Shown here piece after piece: positions 58,101-64,000 of a stretch of DNA of 64,000 nucleotides. The stretch lies in assembly GCF_964355755.1 (NCBI RefSeq), contig NC_092675.1:18428912-18492911 (forward strand), in the 5' to 3' direction. How positions within the stretch are numbered: the stretch's first letter is position 1; each line of letters starts with the position of its first letter. The position numbers and the translations under genes were made by a program. Source of the DNA: Antedon mediterranea (lineage: Eukaryota > Echinodermata > Crinoidea > Comatulida > Antedonidae). A model generated the notes under the pieces. It did no database searches and was not told the origin of the DNA. It worked only from the letters and a program-made list of their open reading frames with translations.

Positions 58101-61100
58101 AAATAACTAAAAAAATAAGGAAGATTACCACTGAATTTGTTGCGTCACCTCCATCCTCTTCATCTTCTTTACTATCTTTTGAGTCTTTATTTTCTTCTTC
58201 ATCCTTTGCTTTATCATCTGCATTCTCTTCCTGCTCTTTGTTTTCTTCAGCTTCCTGCTGTTCTAAATCTGCCTCACCTTTTAGGGTTTTTGTTAATCGC
58301 GCTATGAGTTGAGACTTCAGACCTTTAGGATTCAAAGTACGAACCTCAAGTTCTCGTCGTAGTTCATTAACCTATAACAGGTAAACAATATAATATTTAT
58401 TACAGCAAAATTTGTTACAACATGGATTTAGCAAAGGCCCTACGGTGCCTACTTAAGCCTAAATTTTACTTATGCCAATGTTTTACCGTGATTATTGTTA
58501 TACAGTACAACTCTCCTTGGGACACTTTACCGTGACACCAAAAAAAGGATATTTATATATTTCAACACTACTCCATTGAGATCCAGCCACTGATATGATA
58601 CCCACAGCATTGTCATTTTTTAAGTAATTAGCCTTTGGATTTATATATTCACTTAAATCTTAGACAAGGTGTTCTATTAATAGAATGTGACATTCAATTA
58701 AGACATACTGTAGAAGGAGGTAAACTTGGAAGGTAAATCTAATAACACTTTAAAAAGGATCGCTTATTACTTGGCAAAAGAAAATTTTGCCAAGTGTAGT
58801 ACTTGCTTTGTTTGTTAGCACGATAGTGCCTACAATTTTCAAGTTGTCATTCTGAAATTGTTGGTGTAAACAGGTATATACTTACAAAACATGCATATTG
58901 ATTTTTAGGAAAATTGATATTTTTTCCTTATTATATTAAAATCTTTCGTGTGTCCTCCATACAAGATATTAAAGAGCATGCCCTCTGTATTCAACATTAA
59001 TATCAAGTAGCAAGCCCTCTCTTCAAATATATTTTTCTCTGATATTGTATGATTTCCATTTCCATGATTCCATGATTTTACAGTATAATAAATGTATTAT
59101 GAACTATTTTGAAATATTTAAATGCAGTTTAAATACTAACGAATAAGTATGTATGTAAGTATATTAGAAATTCACACAAACCTTCATGTTTTTCGGATCC
59201 AGCTGGCTGTGATGTGTAGGGGTCTTAACATCATTCTCCTCTTCAACCTCCTCCTAAATGAGAAACAATATCAACTATTAGAATCATTCTAATGTAATAA
59301 CTAAAAGGTGTGATTCCTCCAACCACAAGTCATAAAGTAATTTATTAAGTTAAGATCTATATAAAATTGTTCTTTTAAATGGTTTATGTATACTGTAGAG
59401 ATATTAAATTTTGTCAACATTCAAATTAAGTGTAAATCGTTTATAGTAATATAATATTTTGAATGTATTTTGAGATTTATGGTTGAAGTCCATGGAAATC
59501 AGTCTTTCCCATTAGTTATTTGATCATAATCTGCAAAGCAAGTGTACCAAATTAAAGTCAACTACTATAATTGGCCATAGTAGGCAAAAATCCTGCAGGG
59601 TCCAGAAAAGGGTTTTCAATAATTTTTCTGTGGGTAAAAGTAACAAGTTTGTATCTTTAGTGGATCATCTCAGAAGTAGTTCACCTATTTTGTATACGGA
59701 TCATTTCTGATCGTCGTAGTGTCCAAAAATACAAACAGAACATACATTCATACATACAGTGTGTCCTAAATACTAATCAAAGTGAATTTATTATGTTTTT
59801 TGTTTGGATTGAATTAGTTAGTGTTAGCCAATCCTTTATTGAGACAGATCAGTGATGTCCATTGCTAATATTAATGAATGCAAGGGTGTGTCCAGAGCTT
59901 TTAAAATTACTTTACTTGCTCACATTCAGCCTTCCCTTATTCTACTGAGACTAAAAAGAAAAGAAAACGGTTATATGTTGCCCATGGCAACAATAAAAAG
60001 TAAACAAACGGAAATAGATGTCAGTGCCTGGGTGTCATCTTGTGAGGTCTCCGTAACGGTTTCAGTAATTTTGCTCTCAAACTGTTGTTTATAGGCTTCC
60101 GCCAAGCTTTCCCATTCTTCCCTGGTTGGAACAACCTGCCAGATATCCGGGAGGTAAATTACGGTTGTTTCCACATGCGCCGGTATGACCTTGCCTTTGT
60201 GAGTCTCTTCTGCACGATGGTATCGGATCTCCAGAAAACGAAACCTGCCATGGAGAGTGGTTAAGGATGAGGCAAGCTAACCACTAAATCAATGCCAGAA
60301 CCCTAGAGTCTGGTTCATTCTTAAACTATTAACTATTACAGTAGTTTATTTTAGTTTTGCTTTTTATAACATCATAATATATATTCATTATGGCCCATAT
60401 ACAGTACCTATATACAGTATATTATTAGTATTTCGTGTACAATGAAATTATGTAGAGAAACAATTACCATTACAATGTGGTTTAAGTTAACAAGGAATGC
60501 CAAACTAATACCACTTTCATGTCACCTAGTAAAAAACCAGGAGTTTACGCACATCAGGGTGTCAACTATGGAACGCCTCCTCTGCCTTCAGTTCACATTT
60601 ATCATGGTGATCTTGGTGTGTATTGCATGACGATTGGTGTGTACTGCATGATGTTTGGTGTGTACTGCATGACGATTGGTGTGTACTGCATGATGTTTGG
60701 TGTGTACTGCATGACGATTGGTGTGTACTGCACGACGATTGGAGTGTACTGCATGACGTTTGGTGTGTACTGCATGACGATTGGTGTGTACTGCATGACG
60801 ATTGGTGTGTACTGCATGATAAATGTGAACTGAAGGCAGAGGAGGCGTTCCATAGTCAACACCTATGTTTTATATGGTGTGTGCATGTAAGCTCCAGAGT
60901 TTTCCTAAGCAATATGAAAGGTGTATAAAAGTGCAGACAAGTATTTTTTATTCTGACGTTTAAAATTGGAACAGAAGTTGGTGCCCGTAAATTGACAGAA
61001 CAATCCATTATTTATTAGGGAAGTTGGTGCTGGTAAATTGACAGAACAGTCCATTATTTGTTAGGGATGAGAGAGTAAACACTAATATGACCTATGAAAA

Positions 61101-63935
61101 TAATGAGAATAGATTATACTCACCTTCCGTTAAATCTGAAATAAATACTACTTGACTAAAGTGCAACCCACACCCATCCTAGCGGTTTTCAATGGGGTAG
61201 ATTATCAAGATTACAATTAAGTTTTACCTCATAAAAGCAATTACTTAGTGAATACCATCATAATTGTATAATAAGTAGAATATAAAAGCTAACATTAAAA
61301 ATTGTCTTACCATTGAGTACACCCACTTAAGTCAATATTAGTGAGTGCTTTTGTGGTGCGAATAGCTGTTCTTATAAGCACCCTTGGGTCACTTTCTGGA
61401 TTCTCACCATCAAGTGATGGTGACCAAGGACCGCCGATGGCCATTACTTCATTTTTACCCTTCTGTCCCACAAGGAAGTTGATAAGTCTTGTGGGATGTT
61501 GAAAGCTATCTCGAATGTCAGGTGGATCGTCTGAACGGCCACAACAACGTTCATAAAAATCTTCTAAAGAAACAGACGCCATAAGCATAACCTGGAGACA
61601 TAGAAATAATTTTTTTATTTATTATTTAATATTATAGACTGCTCTCCATGTGTAATAGTGGCTATGTGTATACTACACCAGGGTAATCACCTACTTGTCT
61701 CAAAAGATGTACTAGGTTTTTTAAAGTGCGCAAGAGCTAGATGTGTACACTGAACCTACGGTTTATAGTCCTTAACTGAGAAGATTCATTGTAACCATAG
61801 AACCATGGAGCGAGTGAGCCTCAAACCTTTGCCGATGTTATGGCTACGTAATACTATTTCACTGTTTTAACCACTCGGTCACTCACTTGCTCATAGGGTT
61901 TGCAGTGTCACTGGTTGTTGGTTTTACAACATTTGCAAGGTCATAAACAAGTAATAAGCTTAACCTAAGCATCTTGACCTGGGAACTACAGTAGCATGTT
62001 ATCAGAAAGGTAGGTAACAGAACAATTATTCATTCTATAGTCAATTTCAAAGCTAAATCCGAAAATATTTGTTTTATTTTATCCCCCATATCAAATCCTT
62101 TGTGCTATTTGTATGTTGAACATGATTATTGTTTTTAATATAAATCTGAAAATATATTGCACAGCTGTGGTGCTTATATTGAAATCGCAGGTGAAGAGGA
62201 ACAGTAACTTAACTGTACACCACTTACCAATATTTTAATCAGAAATAAAGCATACCTTTGCTTGATACACATGACTGGAATCTGTTGGTTCCAGCTGACT
62301 GTCACTCTTGGTCAATGGGTCCACCTCCTTGTTCATGACATGAAAAAAGCATGGATTGTCCAGTGAGATGGGTTTATCAATCGGAAAAGCATCTAACCAG
62401 TTCATCTTAGCTTCATAAAAATCACTTGGCGTGTACATATTGCTATAGCGTCCTCTCAGTTGTAGTACATTGGCCATGGGACTAAATATAAGACACAAAA
62501 GAACAAATGTATAAGTTAATGTTTAGAATACCTCCCAAAATCATTTTTTTCATTAATAGCTTGTTTTATCAGATTTATATTGTCTTATATGTATAAAGAA
62601 GTATTACAGCATTAACTAATACCTAAAACATTTTTTACCATAAAATGGGTTACTTTCATGTCTCTTATGTTTGTTTTATACTTTTTTTCTTTATACTTAT
62701 TTTCTTTGGAAATTAATAATATTTTATCAGAGTTAAGTAATCGGAAATACTGTAATAAAGATGTTTTAACAGAATTTATGCATGTAGCCTAGGAGAAAGA
62801 AATCATGTAGTTTCACTCACTTATTGATGACATGTCGAGCTATTTGAACAATATATCTTGGTGTTGCCCTGCGTGTCCTACGAGGTGATCGACGTGGAGA
62901 CCTAGAACGCCGTGGTGAGCGAGATCGCTTCCTCACTGGAGATCTTTCTCTCCGCGGCCGTTCTCTTTCCCTGGGGCGATCACGGTGTTCATCTCTCCGT
63001 TCTTCACGCCTGAAGCTCTCTCGTCTACGTGACGGTTGGTTGCTTTGTAAGTTTCGCGAGTTTTGCATCAAAACTGGAGAAGCTATTAACAAGTATTTAA
63101 TAAAAACTTTCAGTAATTAAAAAGTGTATGTCCAAAATATGTCAAATACATGAGAGTGAAAATGCTTAGATACTTAACAATACAGAAAACTACTATTTAC
63201 TCAATCATACATAAGCCAACTTAATTATACATTGAGACCGGTGCACAAAAGAGATTTAATAAATTGTAAAGAATGTTTCATATTTAAAAAACATAATTTA
63301 AAAATATTGTGGTGTAACACACGTACAATGTGTGTGTATGTGTGGGAATCATGAGCTTAATTTGAGCAAAGAATTAACACTACAGTAGCTTGATATTTTG
63401 TTTGGCCTTCTGTCTTAAGTTAAGTTATATATTCAGAGTGGAGTTGTGGCTTGGTGGTTATGATGCTTGGCTACCACTCCAAGGGTCCTAGGTTCAAGGA
63501 CAAAATTACAACGCCACTCCCAAAGACTTAATAAGATTTTGTTTATGTAGAGCATCTTGTGTATATGTTTGTTGTGTAAACCTCCGAGTGTCTCTAATGA
63601 TCAGCAATTGCTCAATATGGTAAAAAAAATACATTTAAGAGAGAGGGAAAGACAATAAAATATTATTAATCAGTCCAGAGGCTATGTTCAAACACTGCCA
63701 ATCATATCAAACTAAATAAAAAAAAGTGACCCACTCGATAGGAGTGGTTGTGCTTGCTTTATTTGAATTTGGACAATTGTGAAATTTTGATCTGGCATTG
63801 TGAGCCTACTGTAAAGTACTTACATCCAACTTGAGTTGAGAGAAGAGAAGGAATGTTACCAGGGTTGATTTGACCAGATCCGCCAAGACCAAGACCACGT
63901 AGAACTTGAGCATTACTTCCAACCATCGATGGACT
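45949..63935 (-). CDS. CCAR1: Cell division cycle and apoptosis regulator 1 (CCAR1), 3' part, 15 exons
   Basis: Nuclear coactivator and RNA/chromatin-associated regulator of proliferation and apoptosis (known from vertebrate CCAR1; related to CCAR2/DBC1 and nematode LST-3). Fifteen exons join in one frame (895 codons with stop): an arginine/serine-rich stretch (about residues 50-105 of this part); the DBC1 domain, an inactive Nudix-like fold (about 125-365), with NVLQLRGRY, YTPSDFYEA, MAIGGPWSPSLDG, FLEIRYHRAEETHKG and PAHVET; the SAP motif (about 388-424, LNPKGLKSQLIARLTKTLK); acidic and KKDKK-rich linkers; ILVHP-like IIVHP and SLLAELFNE-like VAELFNEMLQRDF; an EF-hand-like region (VYFDQSHCGYLLEKDLDDIL); and a C-terminal coiled coil ending NETMDIE. 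Human CCAR1 is about 1,150 aa, so roughly the first 250-350 residues, including the S1-like region, lie beyond the right edge. All introns are GT-AG. No breaks seen. Confidence 0.95.
46161..46570. other. CCAR1 intron with LINE relic
   Basis: 410-bp intron. A plus-strand conceptual translation at 46330-46480 gives RNGIQDDITKLGIPLLTEAE and RLAQDKENWQK, like the 'W.D.I..DL..LG....EA..LAQDR..W' tail of some LINE-encoded proteins. Confidence 0.7.
46330..46480 (+). pseudogene. Relic of a LINE-type C-terminal tail
   Basis: About 50 codons open except at the ends; no RT motifs around it. It lies antisense within a CCAR1 intron, 5'-truncated and dead. The clade cannot be named. Confidence 0.55.
46571..46759 (-). 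CDS. CCAR1: CCAR1 exon: start of the C-terminal coiled coil
   Basis: 189 bp. Encodes GLVMYRGAIVDIDSVMQRLE then KSDRTGVASEKKIVQLQEKI, corresponding to 'GLIVYNGAMVDVGSLLQKLEKSER' of vertebrate CCAR1 in shortened form. Phase 1 at both ends. Confidence 0.93.
46760..47618. other. CCAR1 intron (859 bp)
   Basis: AT-rich; includes a local near-duplicate of the acceptor-side motif TACCTAG.AAGAAAACAATT at about 46,755 and 46,830. Nothing else seen. Confidence 0.7.
47619..47763 (-). CDS. CCAR1: CCAR1 exon: end of the EF-hand-like region
   Basis: 145 bp. Encodes VRKLLNNVVVRDSWNYRKLT then DRPKEKKDRDD, which follows the EF-hand-like segment in the family ('VKKLLNKVVLRES.FYRKLTD'). The donor is G|GTAAAT. 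Confidence 0.94.
47764..48598. other. CCAR1 intron with a 359-bp inverted-repeat element
   Basis: 835-bp intron, of which 47923-48281 is a transposon-like insertion. The remainder is AT-rich. Confidence 0.75.
47923..48281. mobile_element. MITE-like element with GTGTGGTTCC(C)ACTAG termini
   Basis: Left end GTGTGGTTCCACTAG followed by CGACGCAACGTAGCGCAA; right end CTAGTGGGAACCACAC preceded by CGATACGTTGCTGC. The termini are inverted complements apart from one inserted C. The GCAACG/CGTTGC subterminal words tie it to the 45257 and 18725 elements. The element itself has no coding capacity. A target duplication is not clear. Confidence 0.75.
48599..48825 (-). CDS. CCAR1: CCAR1 exon: Lys/Asp-rich linker and EF-hand-like segment
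   Basis: 227 bp. DEKKEDRSRSPSRRRDKD leads into NPDLLLACVYFDQSHCGYLL then EKDLDDILHTMGLNLSRSQ, one of the most conserved CCAR1 segments. The donor is CAG|GTAATC. Confidence 0.95.
48826..54094. other. CCAR1 intron filled by satellite (5.3 kb)
   Basis: About 90% of this phase-1 intron is the 68-bp tandem array at 49010-53760. The flanks are short AT-rich unique sequence. Confidence 0.9.
49010..53760. repeat. 68-bp tandem satellite, about 69 copies
   Basis: Unit, read on plus: TGTCCCCTGAATAGGGGTTA, GCCATAGTGTTAAAACATAT, ATTTCTCTTTGTTTGATCCA, CAGTAAAG. Recurrent variants: CCCGCTGA (69-bp units), GTTGGCC for GTTAGCC, CACCGT for CACAGT, GATTGATCC for GTTTGATCC, CCCCTAAA for CCCCTGAA. Most units differ at one to four positions; the outermost units are the most diverged (CACAGGAAATTGTCCCG at the left, GTCAACACACACATTTTCAC at the right). 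Each unit has a CCCCT-GAAT-AGGGG mini-hairpin. Many 78-101 codon frames on the minus strand are repeat artefacts. Confidence 0.98.
54095..54179 (-). CDS. CCAR1: CCAR1 exon: acidic linker
   Basis: 85 bp after TTTTAACAG. Encodes VNEDDKDNCEEMEDRKSDED then EKAEKSDR plus one base of the next codon. Low-complexity acidic sequence as in the family. Confidence 0.85.
54180..54513. other. CCAR1 intron (334 bp)
   Basis: Phase 0. Nothing else seen. Confidence 0.75.
54514..54600 (-). CDS. CCAR1: CCAR1 exon: basic/acidic linker with KRRR
   Basis: 87 bp. DKDDKDEPSVKRRRVSEQDA then EKKEGDKDK; the KRRRVSE corresponds to the 'PKPKRRKSGDD' patch of vertebrate CCAR1, a possible nuclear localisation signal. Phase 0 at both ends. 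Confidence 0.88.
54601..55221. other. CCAR1 intron (621 bp)
   Basis: Phase 0. No repeat family recognised. Confidence 0.7.
55222..55347 (-). CDS. CCAR1: CCAR1 exon: VSLVAELFNEMLQRDF segment
   Basis: 126 bp, phase 0 at both ends. Encodes VSLVAELFNEMLQRDFAFHI then YKALLKAPDKKEDKKKDKK, closely matching the vertebrate segment 'SLFAELFNEMLQRDFGVRIYKSLL'. Confidence 0.95.
55453..57460. mobile_element. Unclassified element bounded by GCGGATAACT palindromes
   Basis: The left end is a perfect 32-bp palindrome (55453-55484; half AGTTATCCGCTTGGTA) followed by two 25-bp palindromic copies (55527-55551, 55579-55603; AGTTATCCGC/GCGGATAACT arms, 5-base centres). The right end has GCGGATAACT directly followed by the hairpin AACTCGTCA-AAG-TGACGAGTT (57439-57459). 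Inside, a block with CG-rich words (GTTACGCGCGCACGCGC, GCATGTTTCACA, ATTCCCACG.GCGCG) is repeated with a period of about 309 bp (55,902 and 56,211), and GTGACGTCATC.TATGGCCA occurs at 56,659 and 57,011. No transposase frame is seen, so it would be non-autonomous. The superfamily is unknown to me. Confidence 0.65.
55902..56360. repeat. Two tandem copies of a CG-rich block, period about 309 bp
   Basis: Both copies run GGCATGTTTCACA.GAAGTTA, CGCGCGCACGCGC, TTTAAAATTTCAAA, TTTCTAATCAACTTT, CATTTT.AGCATGT.AAAAAT and TCCCACG.GCGCGC. These are CG-dinucleotide-rich islands in otherwise AT-rich DNA. Confidence 0.8.
57742..57933 (-). CDS. CCAR1: CCAR1 exon: RYVLPETPSIIVHP segment
   Basis: 192 bp, phase 0. 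A charged helix (KKKREEKERQALEKR) leads into YVLPETPSIIVHPSSTAKSG then KFDCTLMSLSVLLDYSLDNN, highly conserved in CCAR proteins. The donor is GAA|GTAAGT. Confidence 0.96.
58129..58371 (-). CDS. CCAR1: CCAR1 exon: SAP motif and acidic tract
   Basis: 243 bp, phase 0. VNELRRELEVRTLNPKGLKS then QLIARLTKTLK is the second helix-rich part of the SAP DNA/RNA-binding motif. An uninterrupted Glu/Asp/Lys-rich run of about 45 residues follows. The SAP motif is split between this exon and 59182-59253. Confidence 0.95.
58372..59181. other. CCAR1 intron with a stray satellite monomer
   Basis: 810-bp intron. It carries an inverted diverged 68-bp-unit copy (58516-58580) and a perfect hairpin ACTTGGCAAAA-GAAAA-TTTTGCCAAGT at 58769-58795. 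Confidence 0.7.
58516..58580 (-). repeat. Single diverged, inverted copy of the 68-bp unit
   Basis: Plus strand GGGACACTTTACCGTG, then AAAGGATATTTATATATTTC and AACACTAC, compared with the complement of the satellite unit GGGGACACTTTACTGTGG, AAAGAGAAATATATG and TTTTAACACTATGG. The similarity covers most of one unit with small gaps. Confidence 0.65.
59182..59253 (-). CDS. CCAR1: CCAR1 exon: entry to the SAP motif
   Basis: 72 bp, phase 0. EEVEEENDVKTPTHHSQLDP then KNMK; the family has 'TPTHWSKLDPKTMKVNDLRKEL' across this junction. The donor is a less usual GTTTGT. Confidence 0.93.
59254..60009. other. CCAR1 intron (756 bp)
   Basis: Phase 0. No repeat family recognised. Confidence 0.65.
60010..60244 (-). 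CDS. CCAR1: CCAR1 exon: end of the DBC1 domain
   Basis: 235 bp after TCCATGGCAG. FRFLEIRYHRAEETHKGKVI, PAHVETTVIYLPDIW and PTREEWESLAEAYKQQ are close to vertebrate CCAR1. The left boundary is chosen at a GTTTGT donor, which keeps the frame; a GTTGCC nine codons... further into the intron would also keep the frame, so the last residues (about QALTSIS) are uncertain. Confidence 0.9.
60566..60855. repeat. 21-bp minisatellite (10 copies) between perfect 41-bp inverted repeats
   Basis: Arms 60566-60606 and 60815-60855 are exact reverse complements (left arm begins CTATGGAACGCCTCCTCTGC). Between them 60613-60822 is ten 21-bp units, TTGGTGTGTACTGCATGACGA, alternating in places with a TGATGT-ending variant. 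The first and last units partly overlap the arms. The 21-bp period keeps frames open on both strands; these are not genes. Confidence 0.96.
60975..61066. repeat. 46-bp direct duplication
   Basis: Two adjacent 46-bp copies starting AAGTTGGTGC.CGTAAATTG / AAGTTGGTGCTGGTAAATTG and ending CCATTATTT.TTAGGG, with about four differences. Confidence 0.93.
61311..61591 (-). CDS. CCAR1: CCAR1 exon: core of the DBC1 domain
   Basis: 281 bp. VMLMASVSLEDFYERCCGRS, FQHPTRLINFLVGQKGKNE, VMAIGGPWSPSLDG, then LIRTAIRTTKALTNIDLSGC up to TQW. The most conserved stretch of the family. Enters in phase 0 and leaves in phase 2. Confidence 0.97.
61592..62255. other. CCAR1 intron with SINE copy 4
   Basis: 664-bp phase-0 intron. 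61676-61890 is a SINE; the rest is AT-rich. Confidence 0.8.
61676..61890 (-). mobile_element. tRNA-derived SINE, copy 4 (diverged, 3'-truncated)
   Basis: On the minus strand it reads GTGAGTGACCGAGTGGTTAA, AACATCGGCAAAGG, TTTGAGGCTCACTCGCTCCA, CCGTAGGTTCAGTGTACAC and TACATCTTTTGAGACAAGTA, the same order as copies 2 and 3. It ends at the GGTGATTACCCTGG equivalent of the body. It lies in the sense orientation of CCAR1. Confidence 0.85.
62256..62481 (-). CDS. CCAR1: CCAR1 exon: start of the DBC1 domain
   Basis: 226 bp. PMANVLQLRGRYSNMYTPSD, FYEAKMNWLDAFPIDKPISL, CFFHVMNKEVDPL and SSHVYQAK match vertebrate 'LRRRYQNLYIPSDFFDAQFTWVDAFPL' and following. Phase 2 in, phase 0 out. Confidence 0.97.
62482..62820. 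other. CCAR1 intron (339 bp)
   Basis: Phase 2. Nothing else seen. Confidence 0.75.
62821..63073 (-). CDS. CCAR1: CCAR1 exon: Arg/Ser-rich region
   Basis: 253 bp. RREERRDEHRDRPRERERP leads to RSPVRKRSRSPRRSRSPRR, an RS-rich stretch as in CCAR1, then TPRYIVQIARHVIN. The donor is AATAA|GTGAGT. Confidence 0.95.
63074..63823. other. CCAR1 intron (750 bp)
   Basis: Phase 1. Contains a possible old tRNA-derived element at 63438-63620. Otherwise AT-rich. Confidence 0.65.
63438..63620 (+). mobile_element. Possible second SINE family, decayed
   Basis: TGGCTTGGTGGTTATGA resembles a tRNA box A, and AGGTTCAAGGAC about 40 bp downstream resembles box B with mismatches; the outer ends AGTGGAGTT and ACGCCACTCC could pair in part. 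The body differs from the 15679 family. A single copy in the window, so uncertain. Confidence 0.4.
63824..63935 (-). CDS. CCAR1: CCAR1 exon at the right edge of the visible gene
   Basis: 112 bp after TTTTACTTAG; SPSMVGSNAQVLRGLGLGGS then GQINPGNIPSLLSTQVG and one base. Low-complexity Gly/Ser/Gln-type linker. Its frame is fixed by the phase of the next exon. Further upstream exons are outside the window. Confidence 0.85.
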
Positions 63936-64000
63936 CTAAGTAAAACAAAAAAAATGGAATGAATAAAAAAAAACTGTTACTGTTACAGTATCCACATTAT

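Larger units (their letters stand above)
60245..61310. other. CCAR1 intron with minisatellite inside inverted repeats
   Basis: 1.07-kb intron holding the 60566-60855 structure and a 46-bp direct duplication at 60975-61066. Confidence 0.85.

Noticed and set aside
60519-60928. Overlapping 86-104 codon frames on both strands with a Val-Tyr-Cys or Gln-Tyr-Thr-Pro repeat
   Set aside because: They arise from the 21-bp minisatellite, whose period is a multiple of three, inside a CCAR1 intron.

Overview
The window is animal nuclear DNA: AT-rich (about one third G+C by eye), with split genes, GT-AG introns and a dense load of short interspersed repeats. The gene families (muscle/neuronal-type nicotinic receptor alpha subunits, CCAR1) and the repeat style suggest a marine invertebrate deuterostome, most likely an echinoderm. 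That assignment is inference; no sequence here fixes the species.

Layout. (1) 2,213-11,225, plus strand: a complete six-exon nicotinic acetylcholine receptor (nAChR) alpha-type subunit of 481 aa, here called nAChR-A. (2) 11,226-24,025: a gene-free stretch with SINE, MITE-like and CGGT-rich elements, a broken 5'-truncated CR1-group LINE, and a 1.2-kb satellite with a 17-bp unit. (3) 24,026-41,221, minus strand: a second complete six-exon nAChR alpha-type subunit of 483 aa, nAChR-B, with the same six-exon plan and introns expanded to over 7 kb. The two receptor genes point towards each other. (4) 41,222-45,948: intergenic, with a foldback element and a second small 17-bp array. (5) 45,949 to the right edge, minus strand: the last 15 coding exons (894 codons plus stop) of CCAR1, the nuclear cell-cycle and apoptosis regulator/transcription coactivator. 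Its 5' part lies beyond the window. One CCAR1 intron is about 90% filled by roughly 69 tandem copies of a 68-bp unit.

The two receptors are paralogues: four of six coding exons have identical lengths (52, 149, 45, 110), all intron phases match, and they share an unusual pore helix with polar Asn-Gln where nAChRs usually carry hydrophobic residues. They could assemble into the same cation channel or separate ones. nAChR-B keeps the full aromatic agonist box, while nAChR-A has Phe for both loop-C tyrosines. CCAR1 is functionally unrelated to them.

The most unusual content is in the repeats: a satellite starting exactly at the end of a MITE-like inverted repeat, a second array sharing its period and core, a minisatellite held between perfect 41-bp inverted repeats, an element bounded by GCGGATAACT palindromes, and strong excess of the octamer TAGGCCTA outside the CCAR1 locus. 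I found no evidence for a CRISPR array, a canonical tRNA or rRNA gene, or a wholly new protein system.
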